Made by a program: the position numbers and the translations under genes. From Kalymmatonema hyalinum WJT4-NPBG1 (lineage in GTDB: Bacteria; Cyanobacteriota; Cyanobacteriia; Cyanobacteriales; Nostocaceae): a stretch of 64,000 bases of DNA. Below, piece by piece: positions 27,047-36,680 of this stretch. The stretch covers positions 34,331 to 98,330 of the forward strand of contig JAHHIB010000015.1 in NCBI GenBank assembly GCA_019359075.1, in the 5' to 3' direction. The notes below the pieces were generated by a model that did no database searches, had not been told where the DNA came from, and was given only the letters and a program-made list of their open reading frames with translations. Each line of letters opens with the position of its first letter. Position 1 is the first letter of the stretch.

Positions 27047-28291
27047 ATGACTGGAACTGTTGCAACTCAAGTAAAAGCGATCGCATTTGACCGTGATATC
27101 GAAAGACTCACCGAAGGGTTCACAGGTCGGAAATGGGTCCTTGAGGAGATTGACCGATGGTTGCAACAGGACAATGAACGGTTCTTCATTCTAACTGGAG
27201 AACCGGGCGTGGGCAAGAGTACGATCGCAGCTCACCTCATTCAATCGCGCAAAGACATTGTTGCCTATCACTTGTGTCAAGCCGCAGAATTGGAAACCTT
27301 GAAACCGGGGCGGATTTTGCGATCGCTTACAGCTCAATTGATGGAAACAGTGCCAGACTACGGTCTAGCGTTGCTCAATACCATTAAGGCAACCTTGGAA
27401 GCGGATGTCAAAATCCAGGTTAAGCAAGCGAGTGATAGCAAGATTAGAGAAGTCTACATTGAAAACCTGAATCCAAGTGACCTGGAAAAGGAAGACTTGG
27501 AGAATATACTGGATATTCTGATCCGGGCACCCTTGGCAGCGTTGCCTAAAATCTACGACGAGCGCCACAAGCCAGCTCCAGAACGAGCAATTTTCCTAAT
27601 TGATGCCCTGGATGTGGCAGTCTCAACCGAAGACGCTGCAAAGGATGATGAAGACATTGTGACATTGCTAGCAGCCTTGTTGGAAGATGAAAGTTTACCA
27701 TCCTGGGTTCGATTTATTCTCACCTCGCGTCCAGACCGAAGAGTGTTGCGAGAGTTTGAACCCCTCCAACCCTACAAGCTGGAGGAAATGTCCCAGCAGA
27801 ATCTGGGTGATATTCGGCACTACATCCAGAATCAAGTTGCAGAACCCGCCTTTCAAAATCAGCTAGAAGCAACTCAGATGTCCTCCCAAACACTGGTGGA
27901 TGAGTTGACCCAGCTTTCAATGGGTAATTTTCGCTACGTCCGATGTCTATTAGATGACCTCGAAGCTAGAAAACACTCGTTGAACAATCTAGCAGTTTTG
28001 CCTGAAAGTTTGGCTGAAAGTTACGCCAAAGATTTATCAAAGTGGTTTTCAGTCGATGAGTTGGCGGAACGATGCCAAAAAATCCTGAAGGTATTAGCAA
28101 GCGCTCAGGAACCATTGACTGAAGACCAGTTAGTCAGCTTGACCGGAATTCGACCCAGGTTGGTGCGGCAAGACTTGTGGGGACTGAGACAGTTTTTGGA
28201 TGTCGGGTGCATTGGGGAAGGTGAGGACGCCCGTGAAACCTTCGCCATCTTTCATCCCTCGTTGCAAGAGTACTTACTGAACTTGGAGTAA
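27047..28291 (+). CDS. STAND NTPase lacking a sensor domain (414 aa)
   Basis: A complete NTPase core: shared leader MTGTVATQVKAIAFDRDIER, Walker A LTGEPGVGKSTIAAHL (about 50-60), Walker B AIFLIDALDVAV (about 180-191), LTSRPDRRVLREFE and a winged-helix end IFHPSLQEYLLNLE, where other family members continue into repeats. It stops there and only four bases separate it from the next, much larger STAND gene, so the two are probably co-translated. It could be a regulatory subunit or partner of the downstream protein, or a truncated gene retained by chance. Confidence 0.8.
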   Translation: MTGTVATQVKAIAFDRDIERLTEGFTGRKWVLEEIDRWLQQDNERFFILTGEPGVGKSTIAAHLIQSRKDIVAYHLCQAAELETLKPGRILRSLTAQLMETVPDYGLALLNTIKATLEADVKIQVKQASDSKIREVYIENLNPSDLEKEDLENILDILIRAPLAALPKIYDERHKPAPERAIFLIDALDVAVSTEDAAKDDEDIVTLLAALLEDESLPSWVRFILTSRPDRRVLREFEPLQPYKLEEMSQQNLGDIRHYIQNQVAEPAFQNQLEATQMSSQTLVDELTQLSMGNFRYVRCLLDDLEARKHSLNNLAVLPESLAESYAKDLSKWFSVDELAERCQKILKVLASAQEPLTEDQLVSLTGIRPRLVRQDLWGLRQFLDVGCIGEGEDARETFAIFHPSLQEYLLNLE

Positions 28292-28295
28292 ATGA

Positions 28296-31200
28296 ATGGT
28301 TTCCTCTGCACTCAATCGTCTAGCTCCTATTGATTTTACCCGCTACATCGAGCGCCTGACCGAACGCTTCACCGGACGGGAATGGCTTTTTGAGCAGATT
28401 GACCGTTGGTTGAAACAGGGCAATGAGCAGTTCTACCTGCTGACGGGTGAACCAGGCGTTGGCAAAAGTGCGATCGCTGCTAAACTGACCCAAATCCGTA
28501 GTGATATCGCCGCCTATCACTTCTGTCGGGCTGGAGATGTGGAAACGGTCAGACCAGGGCGAGTATTGCGATCGCTGGCAGCTCAACTGGGGAAGACTAT
28601 GCCTCATTACGGTGAAGCTCTAGCAAAGACAATTGACCCGATTCACCTGCGGATTGATGTCAACATCAATATTGAGTCTCTGAGTAATAGCCAGGTGACG
28701 GGCATCTACATTGAGAATCTCAAAGAGAGCGACCCCAGAGACGAACTGGAGATTCTGCTGCGGGCACCACTGGCAGCACTCCCTGACCTCTATGCCGAAC
28801 ATAACGAACCCCTTCCAACGCTGAAAGTACTTCTGATTGACTCGCTGGATGAGGCAGTGACCACAACCGGAAGGGACAACATGGCAACACTGCTGGCAGC
28901 CCTGTCTCAAGCAGATGGGCTACCCTCTTGGATTCGGTTTATCCTCACAGCACGTCCAGATTTACGAGTCTTGCAACAGTTTGAGTTGATGAAGCTCTAC
29001 AAGCTAGAGGAACTGTTGGCGCAGAACTTGGAGGATATTGAGCGTTATGTCGGCGGTCGGGTAGAGGAGTTAGTGGTACAGCCTGAGTCAAAATTTCAGG
29101 CTCGACTAGAACAGGCTCAGCTTTCTGCCGAAACGTTGGTGCATAAAGTCAAAGACCTCTCCAATGGCAACTTCCTGTACACGCGCCTGCTCGTAGATGG
29201 CATTGCGGCAGAAGAGTTGTCTCTGAAAAATTTGTCGGCTTTGCCCAAAACCCTCAATGAAGTTTATCAACGATTTCTCCGGCATCGCTGCCCCTTCCGC
29301 AAGTGGAGCGATCGTTATCAATCAATTCTAGGGACGTTGACCGTAACTCAGGAACCAGTCAGTGAAGAACAATTAGTCAAGTTCACCGGAATTGATTCTG
29401 AACAACTAAAAGATGCTCTAGGTGTTTTACAGCAGTTTTTGGATGAGATCAACGATGAACAGGGGCAAATGTTTTATGCCATCTTTCACCAATCTCTGCG
29501 GGAGTACTTACTTGATAAAAAGCACAATCATGACTTTTGGTGCGATTCTCAGGAGGAACATCAAAAAATTATTGAACACTATTATAATGATGCAGAATCT
29601 TGGGATAACTTAGACTGGAGCAGTGCCGATAACTACGGTTTACTCCATTTATCAAAACACCTGTATGCACAAGTTGACATTGCTGCAAGTAAAAATGAGC
29701 AACAGGAAGAAGTATCTAAATATCGCGAGAACTTATATAACCTGATTTGCAAATCCTTAATGTGGGCGAAGCTAGCGCGATTTGATTCCCATCAATTTTT
29801 TGCTGATGATGTGAAACTAGCAATTGATATATCTCAAGCAGAAAATCCTCCTAATATCGTTCAGCAATTCCGTAATAGTCTGGTTTACGCCACATTGGGA
29901 GCATTGGCAACTAATGTTCCACCAGAAGTCATAGGGGCGTTAGTTCGGGTAGGAGAACTTAGGAAAGCTCAAGGATTTGCCGCCTTAGTACCAGACTCAG
30001 TACAAAGAAGCCGCGCTTGGCTTCAAATTAGTGAAGTAGTGATGGGAGCAGTACAAAAAGCAGAGACAACCCAGAATGAAGCACAACAGATGCTTGCTGA
30101 AATAGCAAAGGACAGCTTGACAAAGGCACTACAAGCAGCAGAGACAATCCAGGATGAGGCACAAAAGGCAGAGATGCTTGCTGAAGTAGCAACAGCTTTG
30201 GCTCGGATTGACTACCGAGAGGGACTGCATCGAGTATTAGAAGCTGCGATCGCAATTACCGATGAAGAATATCGAGCGAAATCACTTAGCGAAATTGCCA
30301 AAGCACTAGCTCAGGTTAGTGATGTAGATGCACTGTACCATGCATTTCAAGTTGCGGAGAAAATTGAACAAGTAATTTCTAGAACACAAGCCTTGAGCGA
30401 GGTTGGCTTAGCCTTGGCTCGGGTGGGAGACAACCAGAAACTTTATCAGACGCTGCTTGCTGTAGAGCAAATTGAACGTCTTGATTGCAAGGTAGATGCC
30501 CTTCGTCCAATTATATTGGCATTCGCCAAGCTGAAAGATATTGAGAGCCTAAATCGGATTCGAGAAACAGTAGAAACATTTAAAATTTCTAAAGAAGAAA
30601 TCATTGAGGAAGATGATGAAGATTTGACACTACGAAGTAAGTTTTTTGTAGGTATACACGATGCTAACGAAGTACTCACTATATTTTATAAGGTAGACGC
30701 ATTAGTATCATTGTCTTTAGCAATAGCTCAAGCTGGCGACAAAGAAAAAGCTATTCAGTGGATTAACGAGGCACTAACTTTAGAGCAAAAGGTTACACAT
30801 CGCAAACCAACAATTAAAGCGCAGATGCTGGGCGAAATTGGAACTGCAGTTGCTCAAATAGGAGATCGAGGGGAAATACTTCGACTACTTAATGCAACGA
30901 CCGAGATTAATGACAATGTTCCACAAGACATCATGATGAGAAAAATTGGTCTAGCTTTAGCAGAGGCTGGTAATGTGGAGGGTATATGTCAGGTCATTGA
31001 ATTATTGCGAACAGAGTTCTTTGGAATGTCTCACCAAGCTCAGTATACTCTAGTAGGCGTTCCTGAGAAACTAGAATACTGGGGAAAAGCTGGTAAGAAT
31101 CGAAGGCGTGAATCAAAACATATACTTTTTGATGTTAATCAAAAAGTCGAAAAAGGTAGGCATGAGAAATTAATAGTAGAGGTTTTAGAGAAAGCAATTG

Positions 31201-34200
31201 AAGCTTTAACCTATGATGAGTTTTCAGAAAAGTTTAACCAAGATTCGAGATATACAAGATGTTTTAATCCAAAGCCAAAGTATTCACATTCGGGATATTT
31301 GGGGTGGGAAGTAAAAGTAGTTGAAATTGTAGACGAAGAGTATCGTTCAGAAATCTTCGCAAAGCAAATCATCAACTGGGCATCGGATTTGCTTCTAAAT
31401 GAAAGAGAAAACGTTATAAATCGCCTAGAGAAACTTTCAGCTAGCGATCAGGTTCAAGCCATTGGTAAATTGGCTCCACTAGCAGTACAAGTAGTAGCAA
31501 AGCAAAAGAGTAGCGAGTTGCTTTATCGCCTTCTAACTCTAGCTGAAGCAATTGAACATCCTACACTTAGAAGAAATGCGCTGAGTAAGTTGGCATTACC
31601 ATTTGCTCAGATTGGAGATAGGCAGGTATTGCAATGGTTGCTAATATCTATACAAGTTATTGAAGACGAACAATCAAAGTCAGAAGCATTAGGTTTATTA
31701 GCTAGTAACCTAGCCAACTTAGCAACTTCAGATGCACTGAAACAAGCAATCTTAATAGCAAAAGAAGTCAAGGAAGATAATTTTAAACGAAATATTATTT
31801 TCGATGTGTTTTCAAATCTAAGAAAAGATGAAAATGGAGAGCAACAGAGCGAGCAACTAGCTCTGATATCAAACGTAGTAGAAACGATTAAGCGTCCAGA
31901 TTATAAACTAGAAATTTCGCTTAATTTAACGTCGCATTTGAATGCAAATTTGATAGAAGCGAACACTCAAAACGAGATCGCAAAAATATTAATTCAAGCA
32001 ATCAATATTTTTGAAGATACAGAATTCAAGGATCACCAGGAAAGAGTTCTAAACTTTATTGTTGAATGCATAGTAATATTTCGCTTCCAAGATTTATTTC
32101 CCTGGGTATTAGAAGCAGCAGAAAAACTTATAAATTTAGACGACAGGGTAAAATTGCTGGGCAAATTAATACAGGCGTTAGCGGTATTAAAGGAACAAAA
32201 TGGTTTATCTCAGGCTTTAAGCCTCATAGCAAAAGTAGAGGATAAAGAACATAAAGCAAAATTGCTAGGGAGAATGGCTGAGGCAATGGCATTTGTTGAT
32301 GGAGATATTGGATTTGTAAAAATATTAGGATTTGCTGGAGAAGAATTCGGTGAAACTGGAGAAACTATAGATCACGAACAAGGGATGTTGAATTGCAGTT
32401 GCTACGCACTCTTTTTAAGTAAAGTCACTCCAATAGAGAAGCAATTAGGAACATCGGATGATGTTGCAAAAATATTAGAAGTGCAGAAAGCAAAAACGCA
32501 AGCAGCACTATCTGTAGTTCGTTCTAGATATCTTGAGAGTGAGGAAGAGTGTAAAGCTGCCTATGAGTGTATCAAAAGAGTGATTCCCTCTCTAGTCTTA
32601 GTAGCTGATCAGGAAATGTGGGCGATTGTATTCGCTGTGGTGCAACAGATCGAACGCGAAGATTATAGAGCTAAAACCCTTTGTGAGCTAGCAAAAGTAT
32701 TTGTCTCACCTATAAATCTTCAACAGTTAAACTGGGTTATTAGTACAGCTCAGGCTATTAAGGAGAAAGATTGCAAAACGGAGTTACTGAGTACTACAGC
32801 ACTCTCGTTGTCTAGAATGGGCGATCAAGCTTCATTGACTGATGCGTTGAACATAGTGAACTCTCTCAAAGATAAAGTTGTTAGGGTGAAAACATTAATT
32901 CAAATCAGTCAAGTTATAGCTGAGGCAGAAAACAGTGAAGGACTATATCAAATATTAGAGATAGCCCAAGCCTTAGGTGACGAACAATCTAAAGTAGAAA
33001 TTATAAGTAAAGTAACCCGTTATTTGTATCAGCTTGGAGATGAGGCAAGAGCATTATCAACTTGGAATTTTCAATTAACTAATGCTCATCTCAATGGACG
33101 TTCAGGAGTATTTCATACCCTGTCAGCAGGAATTTCTTTTATTTCTAACACAGATCAGGGGCAAACTCTGTGGCAACTTTATAGTGCATTGAACGAAGTT
33201 GAGTCTTGGTGGATTGAACCTAAGGAGCAGAAAATATTCTCCTCTGAGCCTGAAAAAGCCTCTACTCTTATCGATCTAGGTCTTCAATATCTACAGCAAG
33301 AGAGATGGGCAAAAGCACTAGGATGCTTAGAAGAAAGTTTAGCTATTTCACGCCAGATAGGTAATCAACAAGGACAGGCTTTAGCGCTACATCACATTGG
33401 GCAAGTTTACCTAAAGCAAGAACAGTGGGCAGAAGCGATTAAATATTTGAAACAAGACTTAGCTCTTTGTCACCAGTTAAATGATATCCGAGGGCAAGCT
33501 CAGAATTTGAGTAATTTAGCAATTGCTTATGGTGGACAAAATCTTCGACAAGAGGCGATTGAATGTCTTAAACAGAGTTTAAGCCTTATGCATCAACTAG
33601 GATTTCAAGAAGGAGATCGTGCTAATTTATATGACTTAGCTGCTACCTTCCACAATTTGGGTGGTTCATATATGCAACTAAAACAATGGACTGAGGCGAT
33701 CAATTCCTTTGAGCAAGCTTTAACTGTGTATCGTAAGTTAGGCGATGCCGAAGAAATAGCTGATACGCTCCAGATTCTTGTTGATTTATACAGAAAAGTT
33801 GAACAGGAAAGCCGTGGAATTGTGGGAAAAGTAACAAGCTGGTTCCAAAAGACTCAGCAAGGAACTGAACAGGCAATAATCTCAAACAAAACAAAAGAAG
33901 CTCAACATCTTGAGCTATTAGCTGATATTCGTCATAAACAGGGACATTGGACAGAGGCAATTGAATTCTATAAGCAGTGTTTAGAAGTATTGCATCAACT
34001 AGGTAACCAGGCTAAAAAGGCTTTTATTTTACATCAAATGGGTGCTGTTTTTTGCGACCAGGGCGATCGCACAGAGGCAATCCAATGCTATGAGCAAAGT
34101 TTAGCGATCGCTCGCCAGGTAAAAAACCCCAAAATAGAAGGTTGGAGCTTGAATAATCTTGGAAGTGTCTACAATGAGCAACAACAGTGGACACAAGCAG

Positions 34201-34553
34201 AGCGTTGTTATGATGAAAGCTTAGCAATTGCTCGGCAGATGGGCGAACGTGAGATGGAGGCAGATATATTACACGCTATAGGATGTAACTACTCAGATCA
34301 AAAGCGCTGGGCAGAGACAATTCCCTACTTTGAGCAGGATTTAGAAATTCGACGAGAATTAGGGGAGTCCTCAAAGGAGGTAATAATTTTATCAAACCTA
34401 AGTCAGCTCTATTCCATGATTGGTAATGAAGCAAAAGCTAAAATACTCCGCCAAGAAGCACGAGCAGCACTCAACAAGATAGATCCTAACTCTCCTGAAG
34501 CTGAAGAAGTAAAACAAACCGCAAAACGCCTTCAGGTAGATTCAGATACTTAG
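28296..34553 (+). CDS. Giant STAND NTPase with helical repeats and C-terminal TPRs (2085 aa)
   Basis: N-terminal NTPase: LTGEPGVGKSAIAAKLTQI (about 50-68), Walker B LKVLLIDSLDEAV (about 176-188), LTARPDLRVLQQFE, and a winged-helix end IFHQSLREYLLDKK. A very long middle (about 560-1640) is made of degenerate 35-45 aa helical repeats (ALSEVGLALARVGDNQKLYQ). From about 1650 come eight or nine classical tetratricopeptide repeats of 40 aa (ALGCLEESLAISRQIGNQQG; AIQCYEQSLAIARQVKNPKI). These architectures are typical of large conflict-related switch proteins of multicellular cyanobacteria. It has no fused nuclease or protease, so downstream action needs a partner such as the nearby lipase or TGc protein. 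Confidence 0.85.
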   Translation: MVSSALNRLAPIDFTRYIERLTERFTGREWLFEQIDRWLKQGNEQFYLLTGEPGVGKSAIAAKLTQIRSDIAAYHFCRAGDVETVRPGRVLRSLAAQLGKTMPHYGEALAKTIDPIHLRIDVNINIESLSNSQVTGIYIENLKESDPRDELEILLRAPLAALPDLYAEHNEPLPTLKVLLIDSLDEAVTTTGRDNMATLLAALSQADGLPSWIRFILTARPDLRVLQQFELMKLYKLEELLAQNLEDIERYVGGRVEELVVQPESKFQARLEQAQLSAETLVHKVKDLSNGNFLYTRLLVDGIAAEELSLKNLSALPKTLNEVYQRFLRHRCPFRKWSDRYQSILGTLTVTQEPVSEEQLVKFTGIDSEQLKDALGVLQQFLDEINDEQGQMFYAIFHQSLREYLLDKKHNHDFWCDSQEEHQKIIEHYYNDAESWDNLDWSSADNYGLLHLSKHLYAQVDIAASKNEQQEEVSKYRENLYNLICKSLMWAKLARFDSHQFFADDVKLAIDISQAENPPNIVQQFRNSLVYATLGALATNVPPEVIGALVRVGELRKAQGFAALVPDSVQRSRAWLQISEVVMGAVQKAETTQNEAQQMLAEIAKDSLTKALQAAETIQDEAQKAEMLAEVATALARIDYREGLHRVLEAAIAITDEEYRAKSLSEIAKALAQVSDVDALYHAFQVAEKIEQVISRTQALSEVGLALARVGDNQKLYQTLLAVEQIERLDCKVDALRPIILAFAKLKDIESLNRIRETVETFKISKEEIIEEDDEDLTLRSKFFVGIHDANEVLTIFYKVDALVSLSLAIAQAGDKEKAIQWINEALTLEQKVTHRKPTIKAQMLGEIGTAVAQIGDRGEILRLLNATTEINDNVPQDIMMRKIGLALAEAGNVEGICQVIELLRTEFFGMSHQAQYTLVGVPEKLEYWGKAGKNRRRESKHILFDVNQKVEKGRHEKLIVEVLEKAIEALTYDEFSEKFNQDSRYTRCFNPKPKYSHSGYLGWEVKVVEIVDEEYRSEIFAKQIINWASDLLLNERENVINRLEKLSASDQVQAIGKLAPLAVQVVAKQKSSELLYRLLTLAEAIEHPTLRRNALSKLALPFAQIGDRQVLQWLLISIQVIEDEQSKSEALGLLASNLANLATSDALKQAILIAKEVKEDNFKRNIIFDVFSNLRKDENGEQQSEQLALISNVVETIKRPDYKLEISLNLTSHLNANLIEANTQNEIAKILIQAINIFEDTEFKDHQERVLNFIVECIVIFRFQDLFPWVLEAAEKLINLDDRVKLLGKLIQALAVLKEQNGLSQALSLIAKVEDKEHKAKLLGRMAEAMAFVDGDIGFVKILGFAGEEFGETGETIDHEQGMLNCSCYALFLSKVTPIEKQLGTSDDVAKILEVQKAKTQAALSVVRSRYLESEEECKAAYECIKRVIPSLVLVADQEMWAIVFAVVQQIEREDYRAKTLCELAKVFVSPINLQQLNWVISTAQAIKEKDCKTELLSTTALSLSRMGDQASLTDALNIVNSLKDKVVRVKTLIQISQVIAEAENSEGLYQILEIAQALGDEQSKVEIISKVTRYLYQLGDEARALSTWNFQLTNAHLNGRSGVFHTLSAGISFISNTDQGQTLWQLYSALNEVESWWIEPKEQKIFSSEPEKASTLIDLGLQYLQQERWAKALGCLEESLAISRQIGNQQGQALALHHIGQVYLKQEQWAEAIKYLKQDLALCHQLNDIRGQAQNLSNLAIAYGGQNLRQEAIECLKQSLSLMHQLGFQEGDRANLYDLAATFHNLGGSYMQLKQWTEAINSFEQALTVYRKLGDAEEIADTLQILVDLYRKVEQESRGIVGKVTSWFQKTQQGTEQAIISNKTKEAQHLELLADIRHKQGHWTEAIEFYKQCLEVLHQLGNQAKKAFILHQMGAVFCDQGDRTEAIQCYEQSLAIARQVKNPKIEGWSLNNLGSVYNEQQQWTQAERCYDESLAIARQMGEREMEADILHAIGCNYSDQKRWAETIPYFEQDLEIRRELGESSKEVIILSNLSQLYSMIGNEAKAKILRQEARAALNKIDPNSPEAEEVKQTAKRLQVDSDT

Positions 34554-34587
34554 ATAGTTTTACATTCTGCCTTGGTACAAAGGAACA

Positions 34588-34972
34588 ATGAAATTGGAAG
34601 AAGCCAATCCCAAACCAGGCATTAACGTCACCCAGAAGGTCAGCGATTGCACCCCTAACTTCACAGGTCGAGAGTGGGTATTCCAAAAGATTTATGATTG
34701 GCTATTCAATCCCAATGCTTCTCGCTACTTCCTCCTGACTGGTAAACCCGGAAGTGGCAAGACAGCGATCGCCACCCACCTCATTCAAACCCACAAAGAT
34801 ATTTGTTGCCTATCACTTGTGTCAAGCAGCAGAATTGGAAACCTTGAAACCAGGCTGAATATTGCGATCGCTAGCAGCACAACTGGGGAAGACTTTGCCT
34901 GATTATGGCGAAGCCTTGGGAAAAACGATTGACCCAATTCACCTACGGATTAAGGTCAACATCAACATTTAG
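34588..34972 (+). pseudogene. STAND NTPase 5'-end copy 5 (three-part mosaic, frameshift and stop)
   Basis: The first module is 22844-like (NFTGREWVFQKIYDWLFNPN ... TGKPGSGKTAIATH). After the HIP1 at 34765-34772 it is 27047-like (HLIQTHKDI) with one extra T that shifts the frame. After the HIP1 at 34864-34871 it is 28296-like (AAQLGKTLPDYGEALGKTID). An Arg codon has become TGA just before the second HIP1. It ends at a TAG after VNINI. It is clearly dead, but it preserves all three module types. Confidence 0.8.
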
Positions 34973-35195
34973 AACCTAAAGTAAAAATTTTATGAGCAAT
35001 TGATATGGTTATTTAATATTTAAGCTAGAAGTTCAATCGACCTATAACAAGATTCTTTTCTTCCTGAATGTATGGCTTTTTAGGGCAACAAATGGTACTC
35101 CAAGTGTAACCATAAATCTCCTCTTATTTGTTAGTATACACTCGTAGCATTCCTTGTCCTAATCCACTGTAAAAGCGCGATATATTTCATTTTAT

Positions 35196-35402
35196 TTACA
35201 AGGAAAAAATATTGTTTTTGCCCCGCGTGTCTTTATTTCCATGTCCTGAGCGACTTTGGTCAATAACTTTAACTCCCCACTGTGTCGTTCCTTCTTCTAT
35301 GGGGTCTGAACTTCTTCTTTTTTTAGGAGTTTCTGTCGCTAATAGAACATGACCAGTTGGCGGCTTACCGTTTTCATTATTCTCATCATTGTCTTCCTTT
35401 TA
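35196..35402 (-). other. Coding-like remnant, hydrophilic C-terminal tail
   Basis: A stop-bounded frame reading GKPPTGHVLLATETPKKRRS, then EEGTTQWGVKVIDQSRSGHG and ending NNIFSL. No start codon. The basic, low-complexity style resembles the tails of the neighbouring leftward genes. It is probably the end of a truncated gene. The rest of 34973-35514 shows nothing else. Confidence 0.25.
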
Positions 35403-35514
35403 TCGATACTTGAATGAAGCAAAAAACGGATACTAAAGTCTGTAGAAATCATCAAAAAGCTAGAGTCGGATATGCTTCCCGACTCTAGTGCTACGCTTCT
35501 GGTTGTTGGTAGTG

Positions 35515-36498
35515 CTAGAAGGGATTTTGCGCTATTGAATTCAATTCAGTTACTTCTTGGTATTTTTTAGTTGTGCTTACAACTTTTACTCCTTCAATTT
35601 CACCGTCTAAGTCGAGATCATGTTCTTTAAAAAAAGCTTCTATTTCAGCCTCTTTTGCAAGGCGGGACTGCTTGTGGCGCTTTTGAGAAGTACCAGTTCT
35701 AGGGTGTGAACTAACTTTTACTTCTGAGGGTATTGAGTTCGATTCAGTCAGTTTCTCAGTCTGCCTCTGGATAAGTTGAACGATGTCTGAATTACCTTCA
35801 GGGGTTTTGAATTTAATATCTAAGTCAGTTAATTCATTGTCTTCATCATTACAAAAGGTTTCATCTGTGTCCTTTACATATTGTTTGGACATAAGCGTTT
35901 CTGCGTGTTCTAGACTAACTCTTTCTTCGATTGCATCTGCAATGTCTTCCTTCTCCTTGCGGTTCCAGTCTCGCAATGCTTGCTTGACCTGCTCAGTTGC
36001 ATTAATGCGGGAGCGTTTGTTCACTAGCAGATCAGCAAATTCTTCAGCAAAAAATTCTAAGATTTCTCGCGTCCGCTCCAACAACAAGTCTATTTCTCCC
36101 TTTAGGTGGACGTTGATTTCAGTTTCTAGTTCAATGTCTACTTCCGGCATGGGAATAATCCCATTTCCGAAGCTTTCCCAGTACATTTTGATAAATTCTT
36201 CCCATTCGGGCTTCCAGATTTCAGCAAAACGGCGTTCTTCATCGTAGGTAGCTCTAATCCATTCACCAGTCACATTAAACTTACCTTTGCAGATTTGATA
36301 ATCTTGGTAAGCTCCTGACTCATAGTGGTCTGCTTTAATTTCCATCTTTCGCAAGCCCCACCAGAGTTTCAATCCACCGTAATAGTAGGCATTGAATTCA
36401 TAGCGAAGCTTTTTGATAGTGGCTTCAATTTCTCTTGATTTTTTAGCAGTTAGTAAGCATTTAGGGTCGTATTTGCGTGTCAAGTTTGGTTTAGGCAT
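35515..36498 (-). CDS. Hypothetical charged plasmid protein (327 aa)
   Basis: ATG preceded by AGAGGAAACTCAA, a good ribosome binding site. Starts MPKPNLTRKYDPKCLLTAKK; the N-terminal half is rich in aromatic residues (YYYGGLKLWWGLRKMEIKAD) and the C-terminal half is acidic and coiled, with a Lys/Arg patch (TSQKRHKQSRLAKEAEIEAF). No catalytic motif or membrane segment. It is the last gene of the leftward cluster, preceded by an unusual structured intergenic region. Function unknown. Confidence 0.6.
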   Translation of the reverse strand: MPKPNLTRKYDPKCLLTAKKSREIEATIKKLRYEFNAYYYGGLKLWWGLRKMEIKADHYESGAYQDYQICKGKFNVTGEWIRATYDEERRFAEIWKPEWEEFIKMYWESFGNGIIPMPEVDIELETEINVHLKGEIDLLLERTREILEFFAEEFADLLVNKRSRINATEQVKQALRDWNRKEKEDIADAIEERVSLEHAETLMSKQYVKDTDETFCNDEDNELTDLDIKFKTPEGNSDIVQLIQRQTEKLTESNSIPSEVKVSSHPRTGTSQKRHKQSRLAKEAEIEAFFKEHDLDLDGEIEGVKVVSTTKKYQEVTELNSIAQNPF

Positions 36499-36598
36499 TT
36501 GAGTTTCCTCTGTGTCGTTTCAAATGATTTAAAGAATTGATTTTTCACCCCATTTCTTCTTTTTTATTTTTTTACTTTTTATTCTGATGAATGGGATG

Positions 36599-36632
36599 AA
36601 AAAGCCCCCGGAATTTGAGAGCTTCCAAGGGC
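36599..36632 (-). terminator. Rho-independent terminator-like hairpin (leftward)
   Basis: On the minus strand GCCCTTGGAA pairs with TTCCGGGGGC (two U-G wobbles, 9-nt loop) and is followed by TTTTT. The wobbles work only in the leftward transcript, supporting that direction. It would end transcripts from the 37-39 kb genes upstream of the 35515-36498 gene. Confidence 0.5.
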
Positions 36633-36680
36633 AGTAAGTTACTGGAAATGAGTTATTGGAAGAGCCGTGCAGCTATGAAT

